A stretch of DNA of 64,000 nt from CAVVGZ01 sp963747965 (GTDB lineage: Bacteria > Chloroflexota > Anaerolineae > Anaerolineales > Anaerolineaceae), in assembly GCA_963747965.1 (NCBI GenBank), contig CAVVGZ010000007.1:1057366-1121365 (forward strand), in the 5' to 3' direction. Made by a program: the position numbers and the translations under genes. Below are positions 49,445 through 58,289 of this stretch, piece after piece; position 1 is the first letter of the stretch, and each line of letters begins with the position of its first letter. The notes under the pieces were generated by a model. The model did not search any database. It was given only the letters and a program-made list of their open reading frames with translations, and was not told where the DNA came from.

Positions 49445-50827
49445 ATGTCATATGACCTATATTTAAAAAATGCAGTGTGTGTTTCGGAGAATGGGGTTTT
49501 CCAAGGAGGCGTTGCTGTCAAGGATGGAAAGGTGGCCGGGCTCGTTGCAAAAGGGATTGACCTGTCTGCAAATGAAGTGGTCGATCTAGAAGGAAAATTA
49601 TTGTTGCCCGGCCTGGTTGATAATCATGCTCACTTTAATGAACCGGGACGAACCCATTGGGAAGGGGTCAGGACCGGGACAATGGCTGCCGCTGCTGGTG
49701 GGATTACGACAGTAATGGATATGCCGCTGAATTCTACCCCTTCAACAATCAATCGTAAGACATTGGAATTGAAGCGGGAGGCAATAAAGGATCAACCGGT
49801 TATTGATATTGGCCAATGGGCAGGATTAGTGAACAACAACCTCGCCGATCTGGATGATTTGAACAGCGATGGTGTTATGGCCTGCAAAGGATTCATGTGC
49901 TTCAGCGGAATTGAAGATTTTAAGCACATCACCGATGAATTCCTCTACGCCGGCCTTGTACGCATGGGAGAGCTCGGTAATGTTGTCAGCGTTCATGCTG
50001 AGAACGATTTTCTAACAGCCTACCTGACCACCCAGCTCCAGCAAGCTGGCCGTGTCGACCGGGCAGCCTGGTGTGAGGCTCATCCGCTTTTTGAAGAACT
50101 GGAGGCAATCCAACGGGCTTGTTACTGGGCAAAAGTCGCCAGAGGGAATTTGCACGTGGTTCATATTACCGTGCCCGAGGGTATTCGCCATATCACCTCT
50201 GCCAAGCAGAACGGTGTGCATGTAACTACGGAAACATGCCCTCATTACCTTTTCTTTGACCAGGAAGATTTTGAACGCATCGGCCCAGCAGCAAAATGCG
50301 GACCCCCCATCCGCCCGCGGGAAGTTGTAGAGGCATTATGGGATTGTGTTTTGGAAGGACTGGTGGATGTGATTGGCTCAGATCACTCTCCGTGTAACTG
50401 GGAGGAGAAAGAAAAGGGCATGGAGAATATCTGGCATGCCTGGGGAGGAATCTCCGGAATTCAAACCAGCCTGCCTGCTATATTAACTGAAGGGTACCAT
50501 AAACGTGGACTTCCCCTCCAAGATATTGTGCGCATGATGTCAGCCAACCCGGCGAAAATTTTCGGCCTATATCCGACGAAAGGGTGTATCAACCCCGGTT
50601 CAGACGCCGATTTTGCGATTGTTGACCCTGACGAAGAATGGACTCTGACAGCGGACCAGCTTCTCTATAAGAATAAACACAGCGCTTATATCGGCTATTC
50701 ATTCAAGGGCAAAGTACTCAGGACAATTGTCCGCGGTGTGACGGTCTACGATGACGGAAAATTTCTAGTTCAGCCAGGTTATGGGAACATAGTACGTCGG
50801 GAGCAGCGTTACGCATTTTTCGGTTGA
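49445..50827 (+). CDS. allB: Allantoinase
   Basis: An intact protein of about 460 residues from ATG 49445 with GAGGAGAA upstream. LLPGLVDNHAHFNEPGRTHW gives the first metal His pair. GVMACKGFMCFSGIEDF places the carboxylated Lys. NVVSVHAENDFL, LHVVHITVPEGIRHI, TTETCPHYLFFDQEDFERIG, DVIGSDHSPCNWEEKEKGME (final Asp) and HAWGGISGIQTSLPAI follow the AllB pattern closely, including the terminal KNKHSAYIGYSFKGKVLRTI. It opens allantoin to allantoate. Dihydropyrimidinase is less likely because of the A-K-C-x-P-P-I-R and S-D-H-S-P-C segments. Confidence 0.88.
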   Translation: MSYDLYLKNAVCVSENGVFQGGVAVKDGKVAGLVAKGIDLSANEVVDLEGKLLLPGLVDNHAHFNEPGRTHWEGVRTGTMAAAAGGITTVMDMPLNSTPSTINRKTLELKREAIKDQPVIDIGQWAGLVNNNLADLDDLNSDGVMACKGFMCFSGIEDFKHITDEFLYAGLVRMGELGNVVSVHAENDFLTAYLTTQLQQAGRVDRAAWCEAHPLFEELEAIQRACYWAKVARGNLHVVHITVPEGIRHITSAKQNGVHVTTETCPHYLFFDQEDFERIGPAAKCGPPIRPREVVEALWDCVLEGLVDVIGSDHSPCNWEEKEKGMENIWHAWGGISGIQTSLPAILTEGYHKRGLPLQDIVRMMSANPAKIFGLYPTKGCINPGSDADFAIVDPDEEWTLTADQLLYKNKHSAYIGYSFKGKVLRTIVRGVTVYDDGKFLVQPGYGNIVRREQRYAFFG

Positions 50828-50861
50828 AAATTTCGTTACATAAAAAAATATCAGGAGCAAC

Positions 50862-52156
50862 ATGGTTGATACAATTTTAAAAAATGCTCAAGTTTTTGGT
50901 GAAATTAACTTGACGGATATTGCCATTGAGGGTGGAAAAATTGTTGAACGCGGGGCGGATCTGGATCGTGTATCCGGCCAGGAAATTGATTTACATGGTC
51001 GGTTGGTTGTTCCTGGATTTATTGATCCTCACGTTCACCTGGATATCGCAATGATGAATTCCTGGCGTGTTCCCGGTCGTATAGAACCTTATCTGTCGCA
51101 TTACGGTCTGAACGAATCGCTTGAAAAGCGGCGCAAGCAATTTACCAGTGAGGATATCCGGCAGCGCGCTTCGGCTGCCCTGGAACTGGCTTCAAGGCAT
51201 GGCGTCACGGCCATGCGGGCCCAGTGTCATGTGGATCTCACGGTGGGTTTGAAGCACTTAGAAACTTTGCTGGCTGTCAAGGAGAAATATGCTGAACGGG
51301 TGACCTTGCAAATTGTCACTTTTCCCCAACAGGGTCTGGTAAACAATGAGAAGAACATGGATTTATTTCGTGAAGCCTTCAAGATTGGCGCTGACGTAAT
51401 GGGTTGTGCGAGTAATCTCGATATTCAAGCGGATGGAAATCCAATTGATTTTCGGAGCCACATTGACGCTGCCATGGACTTAGCGATGGAGTTGGATGTT
51501 GACCTGGATACGCATGCCGATCTTGGAATTCCAGCGGTTGTCAGCCTGGATGACCTGGAAGTTGTGTATATAGCCCGCAAAGTAATTGAGAGAGGGTATC
51601 AAGGGCGAGTGACTGCAGGGCATGTCTGTGCCCTGGGATCAGCGACTCTCGAAGTGGCGGAAAAAGCGATTGAGTTGATTCGTGAAGCAGAATTAATGTA
51701 GTCAGCCAACCGGATTTATACCGCCTGGGACGTGACGATACACAAAATGTGCGCAGGGGCATGACGCGCGTCAAAGAACTGCTCACAGCTGGTGTCAACG
51801 TGACCTATGCCTCTAACAATGTGCGGGATGCTTTACGGCCGGTTGGAAATTTCAACCCTCTGGAAGAAGCCCTGATTTTGTCCTATGCCGTTCATATGGA
51901 TACGATTGAGGAACTGAACACACTGCTGAAAATGAGTACTTACAATGGAGCAAAGGCGCTGGGTCTAAAAACCTATGGACTGGAAGTTGGATGCCAGGCA
52001 GACCTGGTTGTGCTGGAGTCCTTTTCACCTTCTGCGGCGATTGTCGGGTTAGCGGAAAAGAATTATGTCTTCAAAGCCGGAAGATTGATGGCATCCAGCC
52101 GGGTGATCAGTGAGCTGTATAATGGGCACAATTTCCAGGCACTTTCACAACTTTAG
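50862..52156 (+). CDS. Cytosine-deaminase-like amidohydrolase with changed catalytic residues, one frame change
   Basis: About 430 residues. VVPGFIDPHVHLDIAMMNSW gives the first His pair. TAMRAQCHVDLTVGLKHLET, DVDLDTHADLGIPAVVSLDD (His present, but the Glu three residues on in CodA is Leu) and QGRVTAGHVCALGSATLEVA follow. A frame change near 51697 leads to NVVSQPDLYRLGRDDTQNVR and VNVTYASNNVRDALRPVGNF, where the CodA metal and catalytic Asp pair is Asn-Asn. The scaffold is that of the cytosine deaminase group, but the deaminating residues are not conserved, so a different ring or amide substrate is likely. Confidence 0.7.
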
Positions 52157-52206
52157 CAGGCCGTGATAGCTGTCTGTTTCGCATTTATTACTGCAAAGGA
52201 GACGTA

Positions 52207-52992
52207 ATGCAAAAAGCGATATTTACCACCACAGAAGGGGATATTACTTCCCGGTGCCGGGCGATCATCAAGCCCGGGCAGTATGCCATTCTGCCGCACG
52301 CCCAACGTGTGACAGCCTTCTTGCCGCAGTTTAATGCGGGTGTGCTGGCCAAAGTGATGGCGGCGCCAAATATGGGCGCCCACTTTGTCGAGCACGAATT
52401 GTTGATCGAGCCGCAGGGTGCCACTGCCGAACAGGTCAACGAGGACCTGGAGCAGTTCTTCTATGTGCTGGAGGGGGGGTTGGAATTTGAGCTTGATGGA
52501 AAGGCCCACAGGCTGGAAAAAGGCAGTTTTTGCTGGCTGCCGCCGCAGCACCCGTACCAGTTGGTCAACAAGGCAGATGCGCTGTGCCGTATGTTATGGA
52601 TCCGTCGTAAATACGAAGTCGTCGAGCGGCTGGGTATCCCTGACCCGATTGTGGCACACGAGAGCGATGTCAAGGCAGAGCCGGTGGATACCTACATGGA
52701 GCAGCACCTGACACCTTATGAGGATCCGCGCTTTGATATGGGCATCAATATCCAGACATTTGACCCTGGAGTGTATTTCACCTTCGTCGAATCGCATATC
52801 ATGGAACACGGATTGTACATGCTGAACGGGCGCGGTATCTACTGGTTGAACCAGGATTATATGGAGGTACAGCAGGATGATTTTATCTACATGGCGCCTT
52901 TCTGTCCTCAGTTCTTCTATGCGACTGGCTGGGATAAATCGTCTTACCTGCTGTACAAAGATGTGAATCGCGATTACACCGGAGGACTTTAG
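52207..52992 (+). CDS. allE: (S)-Ureidoglycine aminohydrolase
   Basis: An intact 261-residue bicupin: SRCRAIIKPGQYAILPHAQR, VMAAPNMGAHFVEHELLIEP, EDLEQFFYVLEGGLEFELDG (cupin 1), GSFCWLPPQHPYQLVNKADA, FDMGINIQTFDPGVYFTFVE, SHIMEHGLYMLNGRGIYWLN (cupin 2 with the Mn-binding E-x3-H-x3-E-H-G-type set) and YLLYKDVNRDY. The order matches E. coli AllE, which converts ureidoglycine to ureidoglycolate and ammonia after allantoate hydrolysis. No allantoate amidohydrolase or ureidoglycolate dehydrogenase of the known kinds is visible in the window. Confidence 0.88.
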   Translation: MQKAIFTTTEGDITSRCRAIIKPGQYAILPHAQRVTAFLPQFNAGVLAKVMAAPNMGAHFVEHELLIEPQGATAEQVNEDLEQFFYVLEGGLEFELDGKAHRLEKGSFCWLPPQHPYQLVNKADALCRMLWIRRKYEVVERLGIPDPIVAHESDVKAEPVDTYMEQHLTPYEDPRFDMGINIQTFDPGVYFTFVESHIMEHGLYMLNGRGIYWLNQDYMEVQQDDFIYMAPFCPQFFYATGWDKSSYLLYKDVNRDYTGGL

Positions 52993-53002
52993 GCGTAAGA
53001 AA

Positions 53003-53746
53003 TTGATCATCGATTCACATACGCATGTTGATGAGATTCTTGCCTGGGGCTGGGTTGATCCGCCAGAAGTTTTGATTCCTTTACTGGATGAAGCGGGTAT
53101 TGATCAAGCAGTCATTATGACCTATCGCGATGCGGTTGGGCCAGATGATCCGGCCATTTCCTATATTCATGATGTCATCACCCGTTACCCTGAGCGATTG
53201 ATCGGTTATGTTCGCATAAACCCCAATGCACCTGGGGCTATGGAAGCATTGGACCAGTCGCTTGGCAGAGGGTTCAAAGGGCTCAAGCTGCACCCTGTTA
53301 GTTACGTGGGGTTTCCTTATGCTGAAGCTGCACTGAAATTAATGCGGCGCGCGGCAGAGTACAATGCTCCAGTGCTGTTTCACACCGGGGACGAGGCAAT
53401 GGCATTACCTGAGGAGGTTGCTGAAGCTGCCCGCCTGTGCCCTGAGACGATCATTATCATGGCTCATATGGGAGGATACTTTCATTGCGAGGCCGCTCTA
53501 CAGGCGGCAGTGGAATTGCCCAATGTGATGGTAGATACATCAGGCTGTCCCTATCCCTGGATGATCAAACGCCTGGTGGAGACAATCGGCGCTGAGCGTG
53601 TGCTCTTTGCGAGTGATGGACCGGGCTGTTTACCTGCCCTGGAGGTTGAAAAAGTGCATTTGGCCGGGCTGTTGCCGGAAGACGAGGCTCTGGTTTTTGC
53701 CGGTAACATTCAGCGTATTTTAGAGGGGGTAAGGCATGATGTTTGA
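53003..53746 (+). CDS. Amidohydrolase-2 family metal-dependent hydrolase
   Basis: About 248 residues from TTG 53003. LIIDSHTHVDEILAWGWVDP gives the H-x-H metal pair, GFKGLKLHPVSYVGFPYAEA a conserved K-L-H-P, APVLFHTGDEAM and IIMAHMGGYFHCEAALQAAV further ligands, and ERVLFASDGPGCLPALEVEK the final Asp. All expected residues of the PF04909 TIM barrel are present. The reaction may be hydrolysis or decarboxylation of a pathway acid. It overlaps the next gene by 11 bases. Confidence 0.78.
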   Translation: MIIDSHTHVDEILAWGWVDPPEVLIPLLDEAGIDQAVIMTYRDAVGPDDPAISYIHDVITRYPERLIGYVRINPNAPGAMEALDQSLGRGFKGLKLHPVSYVGFPYAEAALKLMRRAAEYNAPVLFHTGDEAMALPEEVAEAARLCPETIIIMAHMGGYFHCEAALQAAVELPNVMVDTSGCPYPWMIKRLVETIGAERVLFASDGPGCLPALEVEKVHLAGLLPEDEALVFAGNIQRILEGVRHDV

Positions 53747-54491
53747 TTTCAGGGTCTTCCTTGGACAGAGCTTCGATGGTGTCCGGCAGACAGTTCCCGA
53801 ATTGCTGCAGGCGATGGATGCTTTGAATATTGGCATGGCCCTGGCCTGCCCATTCAGGCCGCTGTCATACGATCTGGATGCGGCAAATATCGCATTGGCG
53901 GATTCGATCAAAGATCATCCGGATCGGCTGGTTGGTGCCGCCCGTGTGGACCCATGGCAGCCTGGCGCATGCGAGACTCTGCGCCGTGGTTTTGAAACGC
54001 TCGGATTACGTGCCCTTTATTTGAATCCGTGGGAGGAGCATTTTTGCGCTGATCTAGAGATGTTGGACCCCTTAATGGGGATTGCTCTGGATTACAGCGC
54101 ACCGGTGATCGTTGCGACTGGTTACCCTTGGGTGTCAGAGGCATTACAGGTTCTCAAGTTGGCCAGACGTTGGCCGGATGTAGCCATTGTAATGACAAGT
54201 GGTGGACAAATCAATATTACCGGCCTTGGGCAGGCGGATGCAACGCTGGCGCTTTCCCGCAGCCAGAATTTGTTTATTGACACAGCTGGCGTCTATCGCC
54301 AGGATTTTATTGAGGAAACCATTGAAGCCTTTGGAGGGGATCGGGTGTTGCTGGGGAGTGGATCGCCTTATTTTGATCTCCGATATGAAGTGAAGCGTGT
54401 GAAGCTGCTAAAGGTACCAGAGGATGATCTGCAAGCAGTCCATTCAGGAAACGCCAGGAAATTGTTAGGTTTGAACAAAAATTACGAATGA
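53736..54491 (+). CDS. Amidohydrolase-2-like protein without metal ligands
   Basis: An intact 251-residue protein related to the preceding one in length and order. FDFRVFLGQSFDGVRQTVPE stands where H-x-H should be. VIVATGYPWVSEAL replaces the F-H-T-G-D strand, AIVMTSGGQINITGLGQADA the A-H-x-G-G strand, and RVLLGSGSPYFDLRYEVKRV the terminal S-D-x-P. All metal ligands seen in the upstream paralogue are lost without any frame break. It may form a heteromer with the active paralogue or serve as a binding subunit. Start ATG 53736 overlaps the upstream stop. Confidence 0.7.
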   Translation: MMFDFRVFLGQSFDGVRQTVPELLQAMDALNIGMALACPFRPLSYDLDAANIALADSIKDHPDRLVGAARVDPWQPGACETLRRGFETLGLRALYLNPWEEHFCADLEMLDPLMGIALDYSAPVIVATGYPWVSEALQVLKLARRWPDVAIVMTSGGQINITGLGQADATLALSRSQNLFIDTAGVYRQDFIEETIEAFGGDRVLLGSGSPYFDLRYEVKRVKLLKVPEDDLQAVHSGNARKLLGLNKNYE

Positions 54492-54508
54492 CTGTAGCCT
54501 TCCAATAA

Positions 54509-55417
54509 ATGCAGAAACAGATAGTAGCCAACTGCGCTGTATTGACTAACCGGCTGCTTGAACGCGGTTTTGGCATTGCCTATGGCGGTTCCAACACCCA
54601 TCTGATGAACCTCGACGCCAAAATGATCAAAGGACCAGACGGCACGCCGCTCTCCGACGATCAGGTCTCCTGCATTATTGACCCGGCCGGGATCGTCACC
54701 AACCGCAACACCATCCCGGGTGATCGCATCACAGGCGAGACCTCCGGCGTTCGTATGGGAACCCCCTGGGTCACGCAGTACGGCTTTGGCGAGACAGTGA
54801 TGGCTTCCCTGGCAGATATCATCGCCAACCTGCTGCACGCCACCCAGGCGGTGAAATCCACTTTCACAGACACCAACAACATCCGCGGCAAAGTCGACTT
54901 CAAAGATATGGAAGACGCCCGCCTGCGCGTGCGTGATCTGCTCTCCTCGCTCGGTTCGGACTTCCCCGCCAAGGGCGAGGGCTATTCACATTTTTACTTT
55001 TTTGATGACCAACCGGCCTCAAAGGACGGGCAGGCTGCCTTCGACATCAGCGGCGAGCGCGTGCTGCCCTGCCTCAACCTGGCCCTGACCAGCGACATTG
55101 AAGCCCTGCAGCCTGGCGCTCGCCAGGCTGCAGGCCATCTACGACGGATATGTCAAAGTCGATAAGGATCTCCTCCTCAAGCCCATCGGCCCAGTTCGGG
55201 TGCGGGAGGCAAAAGGTAATCCAGCACCAGTGATGGATGGCAGCCCCGTCTCCACCAACAAACCCTGGTGCATCGGCATTAAAGATATGCCCGAAACACA
55301 AACAGGTGATGCACTCCCTGAATTCATTTGGGAGGATCCTGCAGGCAGTTATAGCAAGCGCACCCCCCTTTACGATGCACATCGTGAGTTCAAGGGGGCA
55401 TGATCCCCTTTGCCGCT
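54509..55417 (+). pseudogene. Truncated serine hydroxymethyltransferase fused to aminomethyltransferase start
   Basis: The first 110 residues are the C-terminal domain of SHMT: IVANCAVLTNRLLERGFGIA, YGGSNTHLMNLD, RNTIPGDRITGETSGVRMGT and PWVTQYGFGETVM. The catalytic N-terminal half is absent; a stop lies directly upstream at 54506. After a helical linker and a frame change near 55110, YSKRTPLYDAHREFKG and then MIPFA correspond to the very start of glycine-cleavage T protein. The sequence then runs in the same frame into an IS30 transposase fragment at about 55415. Both ends are truncated, so it cannot be functional. An SHMT-GcvT fusion as the ancestor is an inference from the continuous order. 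Confidence 0.6.
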
Positions 55418-55614
55418 TGGGAAAGAGGGGCAAATGAAAATATGAATGGGTTGGTTCGACAATATATATTCCTAAATCGCATAATCTTAATTACCTGTCC
55501 GACTATGAAATGTTGTGGATCATGAACCGCCTCAATCATCGCCCAAGAAAATGCCTTGATTTCCTTTCACCTTTTGAGGTATTCTTGGTTCAATCTGTTG
55601 CACTTGTTACTTGA
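55418..55614 (+). mobile_element. IS30-family transposase remnant (C-terminal end)
   Basis: WERGANENMNGLVRQY, then one frame change near 55465, then IPKSHNLNYLSDYEM, RLNHRPRKCLDFLSPFEVFL and a stop at 55612. These are the last 65 or so residues of the IS30 DDE domain, including the catalytic E of W-x-R-G-x-N-E-N and the N-x-R-P-R-K segment. No upstream transposase part and no terminal repeat were seen. It abuts the truncated SHMT/GcvT gene. Confidence 0.7.
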
Positions 55615-55761
55615 ATTCACGAAATTGCAAGTTTAACAAAATAATCCATTACTTCCATTTTAATCCTCTTAATCTATAATGAAATTATGTGCTTGTTATT
55701 ATAGTAAAGTTGGTCGAACATAAGTTTTAAGACAAAACCGAATGGTGATAAGGAGAATTTT

Positions 55762-56580
55762 ATGGGCCGGCAACTTACAATTGCGTGTGTACAAAATATC
55801 TCAAAAATGGCTGACGTGAAAGCTAACCTGGAGAAAATAAATAAATTAACAGGAGAAGCTGCCAGAATGGGAGCTGAATTTGTTGTTTTTTCCGAGCTTG
55901 CTTTGACAGGTTATAACCAGGATCTTCTGGGGGATAACCTGGTTAAACTAGCATTCACGGTTGAAGATGAACCAATACGTAAATTGGCAAATATTGCGCG
56001 TGGGCATAACGTCACTTTAGCGGTTGGTTTTATTGAACGTCGAATCATACCAGGTGTTGTATATAATTCGATCGTGGTAATTGATAATGATGGAACAATT
56101 TTAGATACTTATGCGAAAAACCACTTATTTTTCAAGGAACATGTGAATTTTCGTGAAGGCCCGGAGATAAAAGTAATAAAAACAAGATATGGGATAATTG
56201 GACCGATGATTTGCATGGATGGTGCATATCCAGAGCTAGCGCGGATTCTATGTATGATGGGGGCAGAATTGTTGATTGATCCATCGGCATGGATCAAGGA
56301 GGATGAGGATCTTTGGCCGTTAACGTTACAATCGCGAGCGCTTGATAACATAGTCTTCGTTGTAGGAGTAAATCATTCTGGAGTTGAGGGCAATATACAT
56401 TACATTGGACAAAGCATGGTTGTCGATCCTCGGGGCCATATTATTAGTAGTCTGGACGCTGATGAAGGAATATTGATCACAACAATTGACCTCGATGACG
56501 TTATTACTGCCCGTCATCGGGCACCTCGTTTTATGCTTCGTAGGCCCGAGTTATATGGGCGAATCTTGGATGCTTATTAA
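55762..56580 (+). CDS. Carbon-nitrogen hydrolase (nitrilase superfamily)
   Basis: An intact 272-residue protein with the Glu-Lys-Cys triad: FVVFSELALTGYNQDLLGDN (Glu), GTILDTYAKNHLFFKEHVNF (Lys) and GIIGPMICMDGAYPELARIL (Cys). EDLWPLTLQSRALDNIVFVV and GQSMVVDPRGHIISS complete the fold. Members include N-carbamyl-D-amino-acid and beta-ureidopropionate amidohydrolases and omega-amidases. With the ureide genes upstream a carbamoyl-amide substrate is plausible, but IS and truncated genes separate it from them. AAGGAG precedes the ATG. The base composition is more AT-rich than the genes around 50 kb. Confidence 0.82.
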   Translation: MGRQLTIACVQNISKMADVKANLEKINKLTGEAARMGAEFVVFSELALTGYNQDLLGDNLVKLAFTVEDEPIRKLANIARGHNVTLAVGFIERRIIPGVVYNSIVVIDNDGTILDTYAKNHLFFKEHVNFREGPEIKVIKTRYGIIGPMICMDGAYPELARILCMMGAELLIDPSAWIKEDEDLWPLTLQSRALDNIVFVVGVNHSGVEGNIHYIGQSMVVDPRGHIISSLDADEGILITTIDLDDVITARHRAPRFMLRRPELYGRILDAY

Positions 56581-56638
56581 ACGCAAGACCGATCGGCGTT
56601 TGCGAGTTTGATTGAATATCTTTAGTACGGGGAGAGTA

Positions 56639-56742
56639 ATGAAAATGAATCGGACAACAATCCTCTCTTCGAACATAACGGATATTGGTAAATTCCCACT
56701 CTCTCGGATATGCAAAGGCTAGTTGATGCGCGAATGGTGTAA
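56639..56742 (+). pseudogene. Truncated gene start
   Basis: ATG 56639 is preceded by GGGGAGAG and encodes MKMNRTTILSSNITDIGKFP and LSRICKG, stopping at 56720. One base less gives LSDMQRLVDARMV to 56740. A strong ribosome site and protein-like start with no continuation suggest a gene cut off by the insertion that brought the intron region. Family not recognised. Confidence 0.35.
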
Positions 56743-56890
56743 GAAACAGCTGACCTTTTTTTGGTTTACTCGATGTGGATTATACGGTCTTTATGACACA
56801 TTTTACAGATGGATGCAAATTCCGGTGCAATCGCACATCCCCCCAAAAGTGATCGCGGTAGAACTGCCAGTTACCCAACAGCCCCCGCAC

Positions 56891-56926
56891 AAATCCCGGC
56901 GTGCAGATTTCCCGCACCGGGCTTTT
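56891..56926 (-). ncRNA. Group II intron domain V
   Basis: On the minus strand AAAAGCCCGGTGC pairs with GCACGCCGGGATTT across an internal GGGAAATCT loop, the 34-36-base bulged hairpin with AGC near its base that defines domain V, the catalytic core of group II ribozymes. It lies 35 bases after the maturase stop, at the expected distance. Confidence 0.65.
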
Positions 56927-56960
56927 CAGTAGTACTCGCTTCCGCAAGACTTTCATGCCA

Positions 56961-58289
56961 TCATCGGGCCCTTACCCGTCCTATATTTATGTTGGGGCGT
57001 CCAACTATACGTGGTTTCACTATTCCGAAAATGTTCGATCAGTTGCTGTGAACCCGGCCCAATTGAAACTGTGTCGTTGACTACGATGATTCAGGTATCT
57101 TCAACAACAACCCGATGGCTTCATAATAGAATTGTTGCAGACTGGGATAATTACCAATTACTCCGTAGTAATTATAGTACCCACGAAGTTTGGCATTCAA
57201 CCGTTTGAACAACTCGGATAATCTTATATGTCGGTTTTCTCGGCACCATTCATTGAAGCTGATTTAGCGAGCTTCCTCAGTCTCTTGCGGGCTGTGCCTT
57301 TCTTTATTTGCGGTTTCCCGGCTCGGTCTTTTCCCCAGCGAAACTCAAATCCTAGAAAGTCAAAACTGGTCTTTCCTGGCAAGTTTGTCGCACTGAATGG
57401 AATTATCCGCGTTTTCTCTGCTGACAATTCCAGTCCAAACTTCCCCAGGCGTTTTCCCAATACTTCATAAAAACGTTGGACATCTTCCTGTTTCTCGAAC
57501 GCACAGACAAAATCATCCGCAAACCGGATCAGGCACGCTTCTCCGCTACAATGCGGCTTTACGACCTTCTCAAACCACAAATCCAGTGCATAGTGCAGGT
57601 ACACATTGGCTAGGATGGGCGAAACTATCCCGCCCTGTGGCGTTCCCGTCTCCGGGTGCAACACTTTTCCGTCTGTGTCCAGCACGCCTGCCTTCAGCCA
57701 CTTCTCGATAAGCCACAGCAGCGCTTTGTCGTCTATCCGCTCTGCCAGCATCTTGAGCAACCACTCATGGTCAATTTTGTCGAAGAAACCTTTTATATCC
57801 GCTTCAACCACGTAGTTATACTTCCCAAATTGCAGCTTGATACGTCAATTTATCCACTGCATCAAGGCTCCAACATTCGGGCGATATCCATAAGCTACAT
57901 CCCAGAAAGTCTTGCTCATAGATTGCTTCCAGAATGCGTTTGACGCCTATTTGCAGTAGCTTATCTTGGGTGGCCGGTATCCCCAACGGGCGGAACTTGC
58001 CATTCCCTTTCGGAATGTACCGCCTTCGGACGAGTTTGGCTCGGTATCGCTTCTGTTTCAGGTCTTCCACCAATTCGTGGACATTCTCTTCAAGGTTTTG
58101 CTCATAGTCTTCCGCACTCACCCGATCTACGCCATAGGCGGCGTCCTTCCGGATGTGCCGCCAACTGTCCTTGAGCATTCCCTCGTTGAGCATCCCATAC
58201 AGATTGCGAAACCGATAGCCCGGCTGGCTTTCAGCCTTTTCCGCTATCGCTTGCAGTGAGGTTTGCACGCTTACTTCCCGACCCTGCAT
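56961..58289 (-). CDS. ltrA: Group II intron reverse transcriptase/maturase, frame changes
   Basis: About 440 residues on the minus strand. RRRYIPKGNGKFRPLGIPAT is RT block 1, DFLGCS followed by a frame change near 57830 reaches VVEADIKGFFDKIDHEWLLK, and GTPQGGIVSPILANVYLHYA and CLIRFADDFVCAFEKQEDVQ (FADD) give the polymerase core. Another change near 57240 leads to the maturase domain: ENRHIRLSELFKRLNAKLRG, YYNYYGVIGNYPSLQQFYYE, and after two more, EHFRIVKPRIVGRPN. The protein ends without an HNH endonuclease domain. The polymerase residues are intact apart from the indels. Confidence 0.8.
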
